A stretch of 64,000 nt of DNA, from assembly GCF_003259255.1 (NCBI RefSeq), contig NZ_QGOL01000007.1:186001-250000 (forward strand), read 5' to 3'. This document shows, in pieces, positions 17,801 through 26,438 of this stretch. Position 1 is the stretch's first letter; each line of letters opens with the position of its first letter. The notes beneath the pieces were generated by a model. It searched no databases, was not told where the DNA came from, and was given only the letters and a program-made list of their open reading frames with translations. Both the position numbers and the translations under genes were made by a program. This stretch comes from Algoriphagus litoralis (lineage in GTDB: Bacteria; Bacteroidota; Bacteroidia; Cytophagales; Cyclobacteriaceae).

Positions 17801-17826
17801 CACCTCGACTCCGCTCGGTGTCCGTC
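17801..17826 (+). repeat. Single copy of the CCTCGACTCCGCTCGG repeat
   Basis: CACCTCGACTCCGCTCGGTG at 17801-17820 followed by TCCGTC matches the outer arm of the 12.3-kb element (CACCTCGACTTCGCTCGGTG and ACCGTC at 12297-12321) at nearly every base. It lies directly upstream of the broken HigA gene, between it and the esterase gene. Confidence 0.7.
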
Positions 17827-17861
17827 AATTTTGGTTATTGGTAAAATTATGGATAATCAAA

Positions 17862-18713
17862 TTATCTTTTCTCAATAAACCCCAACACATCCTTATACCC
17901 TTTGCTCCAAGTCCAAAAAAATTGAGTAATCATCGGAATGTGTTTTTTCTTTTTATAAAAGGAATAAGTCAGATCGGTATTATTAGCTTCTGCTTCCTTT
18001 CGAAATCGATCAACAGTCAGGCGGATTCCCGGATAGGTTTTTTCTCCCTCCATCAGCAGCATAGGGATCTCTTTTCCATCCAAGAAATAAATGGGAGAAA
18101 ATTCCTTCCAAACCACAGGGCTATCGGTGAAGGCGTCGTAGTTGTCCTCTGCATCGTATTTCTCCTTGCGCTCGGTCAAAAACCAATACCAATCCAAGCC
18201 AGCAGGATCATTCAGTATGGCGCCTTTCAGTGGGTTATCCACGCCGATTTCTTTCCAGGAATCATCTTTCACCACCGACAGCGCTGCCAAGTGACCACCA
18301 GCAGAATGTCCTGAAATGTAAATTTCAGCGGGATCGCCCCCGTAGTTGGCGATATTTTCCTGAACCCATTTTACAGAAAGCAACGTGGCTTTTTCCATTT
18401 CTGGCAGTTGGTATTCTGGTGCCAAAGGATAGTCGATGATCACGGTCACCACCCCTCGCCTAGCCAATCGGTTGCCCATGAAGTTATAGATCTCCTTTCG
18501 ACCGCTGTTCCAACTTCCTCCATGGATAAAAATCAAAACGGGCAATTTCTCAGCCTTTTTAGGGGCAAAAATATTCAGCTGCTTTTCCGGAAGATTCATT
18601 GCTGAATTCGCCTGCATGTAGGAAATATCCTTGCTGCGTTGAACGGATTTGAATGCACAACCAACTGTCGATAGGCTAAGAATGAGAATTAGGAAACGGA
18701 TAATGGAATGCAT
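17862..18713 (-). CDS. Lipoprotein alpha/beta hydrolase (esterase-like)
   Basis: A 283-aa lipoprotein when started at the ATG at 18713: the signal is MHSIIRFLILILSLSTVGCAF with a VGC lipobox. A longer upstream reading is rejected because it adds 73 residues with no export signal. The body is a carboxylesterase/BD-FAE-type hydrolase: oxyanion loop FIHGGSWNSGRKE, nucleophile YISGHSAGGHLA and a likely catalytic H in KKKKHIPM. The acid is unclear: where HGDxDxxVP is expected the sequence is MEGEKTYPG, with no Asp in the second position. The enzyme may hydrolyse acyl or carbohydrate esters at the cell surface or in the periplasm. Confidence 0.82.
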   Translation of the reverse strand: MHSIIRFLILILSLSTVGCAFKSVQRSKDISYMQANSAMNLPEKQLNIFAPKKAEKLPVLIFIHGGSWNSGRKEIYNFMGNRLARRGVVTVIIDYPLAPEYQLPEMEKATLLSVKWVQENIANYGGDPAEIYISGHSAGGHLAALSVVKDDSWKEIGVDNPLKGAILNDPAGLDWYWFLTERKEKYDAEDNYDAFTDSPVVWKEFSPIYFLDGKEIPMLLMEGEKTYPGIRLTVDRFRKEAEANNTDLTYSFYKKKKHIPMITQFFWTWSKGYKDVLGFIEKR

Positions 18714-18906
18714 AAATAGGGGACTGGAGATCAAAGGATTTTTTTTTCTTCGCGTCCCAATGGATACTCTGGGAATAGCGAATTGTTTGATTAAAGAATT
18801 AATCAACGTAGTCAAAGAGGGCAATGGATTTGAATTTTCAGAAATCTCCGCCGATTTAAGTCGCCGTGCTGAGTGAAATCTAAGGCACTGCCTAAGGTCT
18901 ATCTCC

Positions 18907-21078
18907 CTAAAAAACCAACAACCCATGCTCACGGAGAATCTCCCAAACTTCGGAGTCCAACATTTCCTGAAAATCCCCCAATTCCTGCTCGTACTGTTCC
19001 CGAATCGGCTTTAGCGTATTTAGGTCTTTCTCATAGCTGACTTTTTCCAAAAGCCAACACACCCATTCCCCCAACTCGATTGGGAGTTCGATGGCAAAGT
19101 CTTCTTTTTTCCCTGAAAAAATCAATTCACAGATTCCCTCATCAGTTTCCATCAATTCAGGTGGCGAACCGATCCAAATGATCCGATTTTGATCCCGATA
19201 TGCTAAAGCAGGTTCGCCTTGAATCTGCCGCTCGATGTATTTTTTGGGAATTGAGGTTGGCGGAACTTTGATGTCAAACCAATCTCGGAGCGGAATATCA
19301 AATCCCACTCCATGCATGTAATTGAAGAGCGATTTGCGAAGCCCTTCGGAGAAAAGCGCATGTTCCACTCCGACAGGATCGTCAAAGTCGAGTTCATTAT
19401 TTGCAAAAGTCCCTTCTCCCAAGTCTGTTCGCTTTACTCCAAAAGCTTTAGGATCCAAACCCACCGGACTATGCGCAGTCATCGCAAATCGATGCCAAAA
19501 ACCTGATTGCAACACGCCAATCTCAAACAACTGTCGCACCATCTCCATGGAATCAATCGTCTCTTGCGCAGTCTGAGTTGGGTAGCCGTACATCAGATAG
19601 GCATGAACCATGATTCCTGACTGCGTAAAATGGTTCGTTACCTGAGCGACTTGAGCAACTGTGACGCCTTTTTTGATTAGGGCCAAAAGTCGGTCAGAAG
19701 CTACCTCCAGACCACCTGAAACCGCAATGCAACCTGAGGCCCGAAGCAAGCGACAAAGGTCTGCCGTGAAGCTGCTTTCAAAACGGATATTCGTCCACCA
19801 AACCACCACCAATCCCCGTCTCAAAATCTCAATTGCCAAGTCCCGCATCAATGCTGGAGGCGCAGCTTCGTCAACAAAGTGAAATCCATTGGTGCCCGTC
19901 TGCCCCATGATTTCCTCGATTCGATCGCAGAGAATTGCAGCATTGATCGGTTCGTAGCGACCGATATAATCTAGCGAAATATCACAAAACGTGCATTTGC
20001 CCCAATAGCAACCATGGGCAAGCGTCAACTTATTCCAGCGGCCATCACTCCAGAGTCGATGCATGGGATTCGCCACCTCGATGACCGAGAGATAATCCCG
20101 CAACTTCAAATCACTGTAATCCGGCGTACCGACTTCCCGCTGTGGAAGATCTTTCACTGCGGAATTATTCAAAAACTTAACTTGGCCATCGACACGAACA
20201 AAAGTTCGCTTCAGCTCATTCAAAGGCCTTTTTCCATGCAAATAATCCAGCAAAAGCTGAATCGGGGCTTCCCCATCGTCCAACGTAATGAAGTCGATGT
20301 AATCAAAAACCCGCGGATCCTTTAGCGAACGCAGTTCCGTATTGGGATAGCCTCCACCCATCCAGACTTTGATTTCAGGATGGTTTTGTTTAAGGTATTG
20401 ACCGCATTTCAGCGCGCCATAGAGGTTGCCGGGAAAAGGTACCGAGAAGGCCACCGACTCAGGCTTCCAGTTTTGGATTTTTTCTTCTAGAAGCTCCAAC
20501 AGCATCGAATCGATCAAACTCATCGGTTGATTAAGAGCTTCCTCCATTTCGTCAAAAGTCAAAGCGGAAATCCCCAACCGCTCCGCATAGCGGCTAAATC
20601 CAAAATGTGGATCCACTGCTTCGGTGATCAGGTCACCAATATCTTCCAGATACAAGGTCGCGAGATATCTTGCTTTGTCCCGAACACCCAAAGTTCCAAA
20701 AGCCCACTCCAAATCATCCAATTGCTCAAAACGACTGGCTTCGGGAAGGAAATTTCCCTCGGAAATATGGTAAGCCAAAGTGGGGTTTTTGTCTTGCAAA
20801 AAATCAATTACCGTCCCAATGGTCTGCAAATAAGCAGATTTCATTCTCAGGATTCGGGCTGAATTCTCCGAAAGTTCCTCAGATTTTTCTGAAGCAATTT
20901 CAAAGACTTGGCTTAGGCCATTTTTGGAAAAAAGCTTCAAAATCACCTCAATTCCCAAATCTGCTTGCTGGCAAGAAACCTGAAGCGTATTCAAAAAACC
21001 CTTGATGTAAGCTGTCGCTGGATAGGGCGTATTGAGCTGGGTAAAAGGTGGTGTGATGAAAAGGACTTTGGTGGACAA
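18907..21078 (-). CDS. B12-binding-type radical SAM protein
   Basis: A 723-aa protein with the layout of class B (cobalamin-dependent) radical SAM enzymes: an N-terminal region starting KVLFITPPFTQLNTPYPA, a Rossmann-like domain about residues 195-300 (VAFSVPFPGNLYGALKCGQY, VWMGGGYPNTEL), the radical SAM core about 340-560 and a C-terminal domain. The Fe-S motif is C357-Y-W-G-K-C362-T-F-C365, that is CX4CX2C, one residue longer than the usual CX3CX2C, and was confirmed at the DNA level. The GGLEVASDRLL motif (SAM-binding glycines) and the YLMYGYPTQT strand follow. No classic DxHxxG cobalamin motif is obvious, so cobalamin binding is uncertain. No peptide precursor or pathway gene lies beside it and the substrate is unknown. 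Confidence 0.8.
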   Translation of the reverse strand: MSTKVLFITPPFTQLNTPYPATAYIKGFLNTLQVSCQQADLGIEVILKLFSKNGLSQVFEIASEKSEELSENSARILRMKSAYLQTIGTVIDFLQDKNPTLAYHISEGNFLPEASRFEQLDDLEWAFGTLGVRDKARYLATLYLEDIGDLITEAVDPHFGFSRYAERLGISALTFDEMEEALNQPMSLIDSMLLELLEEKIQNWKPESVAFSVPFPGNLYGALKCGQYLKQNHPEIKVWMGGGYPNTELRSLKDPRVFDYIDFITLDDGEAPIQLLLDYLHGKRPLNELKRTFVRVDGQVKFLNNSAVKDLPQREVGTPDYSDLKLRDYLSVIEVANPMHRLWSDGRWNKLTLAHGCYWGKCTFCDISLDYIGRYEPINAAILCDRIEEIMGQTGTNGFHFVDEAAPPALMRDLAIEILRRGLVVVWWTNIRFESSFTADLCRLLRASGCIAVSGGLEVASDRLLALIKKGVTVAQVAQVTNHFTQSGIMVHAYLMYGYPTQTAQETIDSMEMVRQLFEIGVLQSGFWHRFAMTAHSPVGLDPKAFGVKRTDLGEGTFANNELDFDDPVGVEHALFSEGLRKSLFNYMHGVGFDIPLRDWFDIKVPPTSIPKKYIERQIQGEPALAYRDQNRIIWIGSPPELMETDEGICELIFSGKKEDFAIELPIELGEWVCWLLEKVSYEKDLNTLKPIREQYEQELGDFQEMLDSEVWEILREHGLLVF

Positions 21079-21535
21079 GGGCTATGAATTTGAATCGAAT
21101 CAAAGTTCGCATTTATTCACCGCAGCCACATAGGGAACTAGAGAAAATTTAAAGCTTTGAGATTTTTAACCACAAAGTCCACCAAGTGTCGCAAAGGTTT
21201 TTTACCACAGAGAAATAAAGAGAGAAGTTTGACTTCTACTGAAGACAAAAAGAACTGCATAGCCTTTTTCTTTTTTAATCCTTTCTGAGTTCACAGAGAA
21301 AAGCTAAAGCTTTTGAAGTAATCTGTGAACACCTGTGTCTTTTCCTATAGCTATCTATGGGAAATAATCTGGGAAACTCTGAGACTTTTTCAGCGAAAAT
21401 CGGCGGGAAAAATTTCCTGAGCGAAGCAAATCTGTGAACAATTGTGCCACCTGTGAGACAAGGTTTTTATTCCAAAGAGGAAATTTCTCCTTTCCTTTTG
21501 AGCCACTGCCATTAAATTGAAGCATCTTTGTCCCC
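21079..21535. repeat. Degenerate CACAGAG/CACAAAG repeat tract in a 457-bp gap
   Basis: This gap between divergent genes has no supported gene. It contains several loose copies of short words seen together in one sense: ACCACAAAGTCCACCAAGTG at about 21170, CCACAGAGAAATAAAGAGAG at about 21206, GTTCACAGAGAAAAGC near 21290, then AATCTGTGAACACCTGTGTC near 21320, GGGAAACTCTGAGACTTTTT near 21369 and TCTGTGAACAATTGTGCC near 21430. The last three fit the same family in the opposite direction. It looks like a decayed array of dispersed repeats rather than a coding remnant; promoters for the radical SAM and DUF1456 genes must also lie here but were not resolved. Confidence 0.5.
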
Positions 21536-21994
21536 ATGAGCAACAACGACGTACTTCGATCCCTCCGCTACACTTTCGATTTCAATGACTTTGTGATGAT
21601 GGATATTTTCAGCAAAGGAGGACTGACAGTCACTCGTGAGGAAGTAAGCAACTGGCTCAAAAAGGACGACGACGAGCAATACAAAGCGATCTATGATAAA
21701 GATTTGGCAGCATTTCTCAATGGCCTGATTATCCTGAAGCGTGGTCCTAAGGAAGATTCAACTCCCGTAGCAGAGAAAACTTTGGACAACAACGCGATCC
21801 TGAGAAAGCTGAAAATCGCTTTGGATATGAAGGATGACGATATGCTGGAAGTTTTCGCTTTGAAAAGTTTCCGCCTGAGCAAGCACGAACTGAGTGCATT
21901 TTTCCGTCGACCCACCCAACCCCAATACCGACAGTGCAAGGATCAGATTTTGAGGAATTTTTTGCAGGGATTACAGATGAAGTTTCGGCCATGA
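21536..21994 (+). CDS. DUF1456 (YehS-like) protein
   Basis: A 152-aa protein made of two copies of the DUF1456 helical domain: SNNDVLRSLRYTFDFNDFVM..IFSKGGLTVTREEVSNWLKK and again LDNNAILRKLKIALDMKDDD..VFALKSFRLSKHELSAFFRR. Each copy keeps the N-x-x-L-R-x-L start, an LDMKD or FDFND acidic turn and the ELSAFFR-type end. The duplicated form is the usual length for E. coli YehS-like proteins. Function is unknown. It is separated from the M20 peptidase gene by about 70 bp on the same strand. Confidence 0.9.
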   Translation: MSNNDVLRSLRYTFDFNDFVMMDIFSKGGLTVTREEVSNWLKKDDDEQYKAIYDKDLAAFLNGLIILKRGPKEDSTPVAEKTLDNNAILRKLKIALDMKDDDMLEVFALKSFRLSKHELSAFFRRPTQPQYRQCKDQILRNFLQGLQMKFRP

Positions 21995-22065
21995 AATCCA
22001 TCTGATTTCAAATTCGATTGCAGCTGAAGGGTCTTTTGTCTATTTTTCCGGAAATCCACCCAACC

Positions 22066-23583
22066 ATGCGACTTCCCATTCTTGCATTCTGCCTTGTTTT
22101 TTCTTTCGCTCTCCGTGCTCAAACGACGAACCAATCCCAGCTTGAAGCACTGACTGACAAGCAATGGCAACCCGCTTTGAAACTGCTCAATGAAATCGTC
22201 GCCATGCCCAATGACGCGGTTTTTCCTGATCAGATAGAAGTGAATATTGTCTGGTGTGAAGCCGTCTTTGGAGCAAGAGGTTGGAGTCAGGAGCGACTGG
22301 AGACCGGGGGGATCCCTTTGCTTTTGGTAGAAAAAAAGCAGCCAAATGCCAAGAAAACAGCACTATTCTACTTTCATGTGGACGGTCAAGCCGTAGATCG
22401 AAGCCGATGGTTTCAGCCGGATCCTTACATTCCTGTACTCAAGGAACAAAAAGCAGATGGGAATTGGGAAATTATCCCCATGGATCGGCTCAAGAATGAA
22501 TACAATGCAGATTGGAGAATTTTTGCTCGATCAAGTTCTGATGATAAGGGCCCTTTAGCCATGTTTATCAGTGCATGGGATGCTTTGAATGAGGCTGGAA
22601 TTTCTCCAGATTATTCAATTAAAATCATCCTTGATTTTGAAGAGGAACAGGGTTCACCCAGACTTCCAGCTGCGGTGATTCAGTACAAAGAAAAACTGGC
22701 AGCCGACCTGATGCTCATCATGGATGGCCCTCGCCACACCAGCAATGAACCTACGCTTAGCTATGGAGCACGAGGAATTTCTGAATTGTTTTTGACGACT
22801 TACGGCCCAAAACTCCCGCAGCATAGCGGGCATTATGGCAACTATGCCCCAAATCCCGCCCTGCTCCTTTCGCAGCTTTTGGCCAGCATGAAAGATGAAA
22901 ATGGAAAAGTAGTAATTCCGGGATTTTATGATGGAATCAAACTGACTGACTCAGAAAAGGCCATTCTTGCAGCAGTTCCGGATGACGAAGTAGCCATCAA
23001 AAAGCGATTGGGAATTTCCAGAACAGATCAAGTCGGCACTAGCTATCAAGAGAGCATCCAATATCCTTCCCTGAATATCCGAGGCATGCGTTCAGCTTGG
23101 GTCGGGCCGGAAGCCAGAACGATCGTACCGGAGATTGCAGTAGCAGAACTTGACATGCGATTGGTGCCAGAATCTGATCCAAACCGCCTTTTTGGCCTGA
23201 TTGAGAATCATATTCGGGAGCAGGGATTCCACATCGTAGAAGCGGATCCTACTGACGAAGAGCGGATGAAGTATCCCAAAATCGTAAAAGTGAAGAAATC
23301 AATCTCCTACCAAGCCTTTCGGACATCCATGGATTCTGAAGCTGGAGTTTGGTTGAGAAAAGGTATGGTTAGAGCTTTTGGAAAGGATCCTGTTCAAATC
23401 CGGATCTCGGGCGGATCGATTCCTATTTCACCTTTTGTGGATGCCTTGGGCATTCTTGCTGTCACTATTCCCACAGTCAATGCGGATAACAACCAACACA
23501 GCCCAAATGAAAACCTCAGACTAGGCAACTACAAAGAAGGAATCAAGACGATCATGAGTGTGCTGACTCAGCCGATGTATTGA
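22066..23583 (+). CDS. Secreted M20-family metallopeptidase
   Basis: A 505-aa zinc hydrolase with a signal peptide (MRLPILAFCLVFSFALRAQ). The M20 metal site is visible as FHVDGQAVD (H-x-D), SSDDKGPLAMF (bridging D), FEEEQGSP (E-E), and a late H in NADNNQHSPNENL. The family cleaves dipeptides or N-acyl amino acids. The inserted dimerisation domain spans about residues 250-380. The ATG at 22066 is chosen because it starts the signal peptide; an upstream ATG at 22018 adds 16 unrelated residues. It converges on the helicase gene with only 12 bp between the stops. Confidence 0.9.
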   Translation: MRLPILAFCLVFSFALRAQTTNQSQLEALTDKQWQPALKLLNEIVAMPNDAVFPDQIEVNIVWCEAVFGARGWSQERLETGGIPLLLVEKKQPNAKKTALFYFHVDGQAVDRSRWFQPDPYIPVLKEQKADGNWEIIPMDRLKNEYNADWRIFARSSSDDKGPLAMFISAWDALNEAGISPDYSIKIILDFEEEQGSPRLPAAVIQYKEKLAADLMLIMDGPRHTSNEPTLSYGARGISELFLTTYGPKLPQHSGHYGNYAPNPALLLSQLLASMKDENGKVVIPGFYDGIKLTDSEKAILAAVPDDEVAIKKRLGISRTDQVGTSYQESIQYPSLNIRGMRSAWVGPEARTIVPEIAVAELDMRLVPESDPNRLFGLIENHIREQGFHIVEADPTDEERMKYPKIVKVKKSISYQAFRTSMDSEAGVWLRKGMVRAFGKDPVQIRISGGSIPISPFVDALGILAVTIPTVNADNNQHSPNENLRLGNYKEGIKTIMSVLTQPMY

Positions 23584-23595
23584 TTGACTCTGGGA

Positions 23596-25863
23596 TTACT
23601 CCTCTTCTTTTCCTGAAAAAAGCACGAGTCTTAAGGTACCGTAGTCATATTTTCCTTCGAAATAGTCAAAATAGGGCTTGAGTGAATCATACTTTCCTGC
23701 CGCCTTTTGGATTTCACGGATGTCTTCCTCTGCTACGAGCTGCTCTAGTTTTAATACGCCGGATTTGACACCATGAGCCAAATGACCCATGATGGTAGAA
23801 AGTGCAAATTCCCGCTCATCGGCGATTTCTTGTGGACTTTTTCCATCCAAAAATAAATTAACGCTAATCGATTTTGAATCCTCTTTCCTTGCTTTGGGAA
23901 CTTTTGGGGTTTTCTCTTTTGTCTTTTTTCTTCCTGTTTTCGTGCTCGATTTGGCCTTTTCGGGAAGTGCTTTTCGGACCGAATCGATGATCGATTTTCT
24001 CAGCGAAGCTACTTGCTGCTCGATGTCCGGCATTCTACCTGTGATTTCTCCTTTGAGAATCGCTTGGATCAACCGACCGCTTTTGGCAATTCCCAGGTAT
24101 TTTCGAATCATCTCCAATTCAAGTTCCTCCAGTCCATTTTGATAAGACTTGATCCTCGAAAATTCCTCAACTTTCACTTCATGAAGAATTAGCTTTTCCA
24201 GAATCCCTGTCAGGAATTTTAAATAATATTCAGTTCCTTTTTCCACTCGGTCCATAAGTTTGGCATGATCCACCTGCTGAAGCAATACAAAAAGTTGGGC
24301 CCTAAATTTTCGGGTATTTTCCCCTTCAGAAATCAAAGTTTCATAGATCAATGAGAGATCTTTTCGCAGCAACTCGTCTTCAAACTCCATGCTGCTTTCC
24401 TGTTCCTTATCAAACTGAGTGAGGGAATTGATCAAACTGTCAAACTCAAACGTATCCTGAATCAATTGATTCAAATACTGATTTTGGTGAGTTGAAAGCA
24501 GGTCTGTCAAACTCTCCTGTAGCCCAGTTCCTTGGGTAAAATCCACCACTTTAGGGTCCGAATAGATTACATCTGGCTGCACCCTTGTACGTAAGACTAA
24601 ACCATCCAGACTTCGCAATCGGCTAAGCGCGACATATACTTGTCCAGGTGCAAAGGCTTGTCCTACATCAATAATCGCCCGATCGAAGGTCAAGCCCTGA
24701 CTTTTGTGCACCGTCACGGCCCATGCGAGCTTGATCGGAAATTGAGCAAAAGTCCCGATCACTTCCTCCTCCAGTTCTTTGGTCTCTGGATTGATGCGGT
24801 ACTTTTTATTTTCCCAGAGTTCTTTTTTGAGGACAAATTCATCGTGGGAATCGTCCATTTCGACTTTGATTCCCTCTTTATCCAGTTGGAGCACGGTCGC
24901 TAGTTTTCCATTGAAGTAGGACGAAAGACCCGAGGTATCGTTTTTGATAAACATCACCCGGGCACCCACTTTCAGTTCGATCGATTGGGGAAGTGGAAAG
25001 AGATTCTCCGGAAAGTCCCGCTCCACATCCGCGTCATAGAAGAACGACGCGGTGTCCAAGTTTCGCAATTCTCGGAGGTTAAGCTCATCTGCTTTGTAAT
25101 TATGGGTAGTCAGGGTGATGCAAGGCGGCAGATCTGCAATTTGATCCGAGGTTTTAAAATGCTGATTGAGAATTCGGACATCCTCTGCCGTGGCACGATT
25201 GTCTCGGAGATTATTGAGAATGCGGATAAAAACATCATCCTGCTGCCTGAAAATCCTATCTAATTCAAGGTAAATCATTCCCGAATTCTGCAGTGCTTTG
25301 GCTTCGAAGAAGTGCATCGACTTATAAAACTGACTCAAGACAGTCCATTCCTGATCTTTGACAATAGGCGGAAGCTGATACAAATCCCCGATCAGCAACA
25401 CCTGCACTCCTCCAAAGGGAACCTTGTAATTCCGCTTCACGCTGCGAAGCCGATAGTCAATCGCATCCAAAATATCTGCACGAAGCATGCTGACTTCATC
25501 GATCACCAGCAAATCGATCGCCTTGAGCACATTTCTCCGGAACTGATTCAGCGGATGCCTTCTCGCTAAAGTCTGCTGAGTGAAAAATCCATGATTCTCT
25601 GAAAAGTTTCCTTCCGCCTCCCGAGTAGGAAGAAAGGAACCAAATGGAAGCAAAAACTGAGAATGGATCGTGACTCCTTTGGCATTGAGCGCAGCAATAC
25701 CTGTCGGCGCGACGATGACAAAGCGCTTGTGTGTTAGCCTACTCAGATCTCTCAAAAAAGTCGTTTTTCCTGTACCGGCTTTTCCTGTCAAAAAAATCGG
25801 GGCTCCAGTATTGTTGACAAACTTTGCCGCCAGCTGAAGTCTGTCGGTGGATTGATTTTCCAT
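23596..25863 (-). CDS. Pif1-like helicase with C-terminal HTH_40 domain
   Basis: A 755-aa superfamily 1B helicase. Motifs are Walker A LTGKAGTGKTTFL (K33), the TPGIAALNA-like APTGIAALNAKGVTIHS box, Walker B LLVIDEVSMLRADILD, IGDLYQLPPIV and a late KSQGLTFDRAIID with YVALSRLRSLDGL. Pif1 helicases unwind G-quadruplexes and RNA-DNA hybrids. The last 120 residues carry a Lys-rich linker (PEKAKSSTKTGRKKTKEK) and an HTH_40-type winged helix (SVNLFLDGKSPQEIADERE..LSTIMGHLAH), as in RecQ-like Bacteroidota proteins. The gene is probably monocistronic; it starts 257 bp from the coiled-coil gene. Confidence 0.9.
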   Translation of the reverse strand: MENQSTDRLQLAAKFVNNTGAPIFLTGKAGTGKTTFLRDLSRLTHKRFVIVAPTGIAALNAKGVTIHSQFLLPFGSFLPTREAEGNFSENHGFFTQQTLARRHPLNQFRRNVLKAIDLLVIDEVSMLRADILDAIDYRLRSVKRNYKVPFGGVQVLLIGDLYQLPPIVKDQEWTVLSQFYKSMHFFEAKALQNSGMIYLELDRIFRQQDDVFIRILNNLRDNRATAEDVRILNQHFKTSDQIADLPPCITLTTHNYKADELNLRELRNLDTASFFYDADVERDFPENLFPLPQSIELKVGARVMFIKNDTSGLSSYFNGKLATVLQLDKEGIKVEMDDSHDEFVLKKELWENKKYRINPETKELEEEVIGTFAQFPIKLAWAVTVHKSQGLTFDRAIIDVGQAFAPGQVYVALSRLRSLDGLVLRTRVQPDVIYSDPKVVDFTQGTGLQESLTDLLSTHQNQYLNQLIQDTFEFDSLINSLTQFDKEQESSMEFEDELLRKDLSLIYETLISEGENTRKFRAQLFVLLQQVDHAKLMDRVEKGTEYYLKFLTGILEKLILHEVKVEEFSRIKSYQNGLEELELEMIRKYLGIAKSGRLIQAILKGEITGRMPDIEQQVASLRKSIIDSVRKALPEKAKSSTKTGRKKTKEKTPKVPKARKEDSKSISVNLFLDGKSPQEIADEREFALSTIMGHLAHGVKSGVLKLEQLVAEEDIREIQKAAGKYDSLKPYFDYFEGKYDYGTLRLVLFSGKEEE

Positions 25864-26120
25864 TTAACTAAAGTAGATTTTTTCCTTTAAAATTCCTCAT
25901 TCCCGGATTTCAAAACTGTGCAAGTACTGCTAACCTTGGGTTGATTTGACACAAGGATAGTAGTCCTAAAAATCCTTGATAAAAACAGCTAACCGACTGA
26001 TCAATCGCATATTATTTTTAGTGGAAGGTTATGTTAAAATTCTGATTTCTATCTCTTTCAAAGACAATTATTCGTCTGATTTATAGTAACTTTTATCATT
26101 CATTTAAACTCACTTTTACC

Positions 26121-26405
26121 ATGAACAAAGAAGAAATAAAACTAAAAGCATCGGAGGCACTGGCTGATGCACAAGCAAAAATCCAGGAGTTGGATGACAA
26201 AAAAGACAGCATCTCAGCAGAGCTGAAAGCGGAGTTTCAGGAGAAAATCGAAGCTATCCGAGCCAAAAAAGATGAACTTGAGGCGAAAATCGATGCCATC
26301 GAAGATGATGCGGAAGATAAGTGGGAAGAAATTAAAGACATCTTAGCGGACTCATTACAGTCCTTCAAGGAAGGTTTTGTCAATCTGGGTAGGTTGTTTG
26401 ATTAA
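26121..26405 (+). CDS. Small acidic coiled-coil protein, function unknown
   Basis: A 94-aa, highly charged protein that is helical along nearly its whole length (MNKEEIKLKASEALADAQAK..LDDKKDSISAELKAEF..IRAKKDELEAKIDAIEDDAE), with no Cys and no membrane segment. It ends DSLQSFKEGFVNLGRLFD. I recognise no family. The stop codon TAA at 26403-26405 is inside a strong terminator stem. It has its own 257-bp upstream region and faces a convergent AsmA-like gene. A stress or membrane-associated structural role is possible but not shown. Confidence 0.7.
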   Translation: MNKEEIKLKASEALADAQAKIQELDDKKDSISAELKAEFQEKIEAIRAKKDELEAKIDAIEDDAEDKWEEIKDILADSLQSFKEGFVNLGRLFD

Positions 26406-26438
26406 GCTAAAAGCCGGAAATCCGGCTTTTAGCTTAAT
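26401..26438. terminator. Bidirectional terminator shared by convergent genes
   Basis: A perfect 18-bp stem, ATTAAGCTAAAAGCCGGA at 26401-26418 and its reverse complement at 26421-26438, with a 2-nt AA gap. It contains a GC-rich core flanked on both sides by A- and T-rich ends, so it can work from either strand. The stop codons of both genes (TAA at 26403-26405 and TTA at 26434-26436 on the plus strand) lie in the two arms. Confidence 0.85.
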
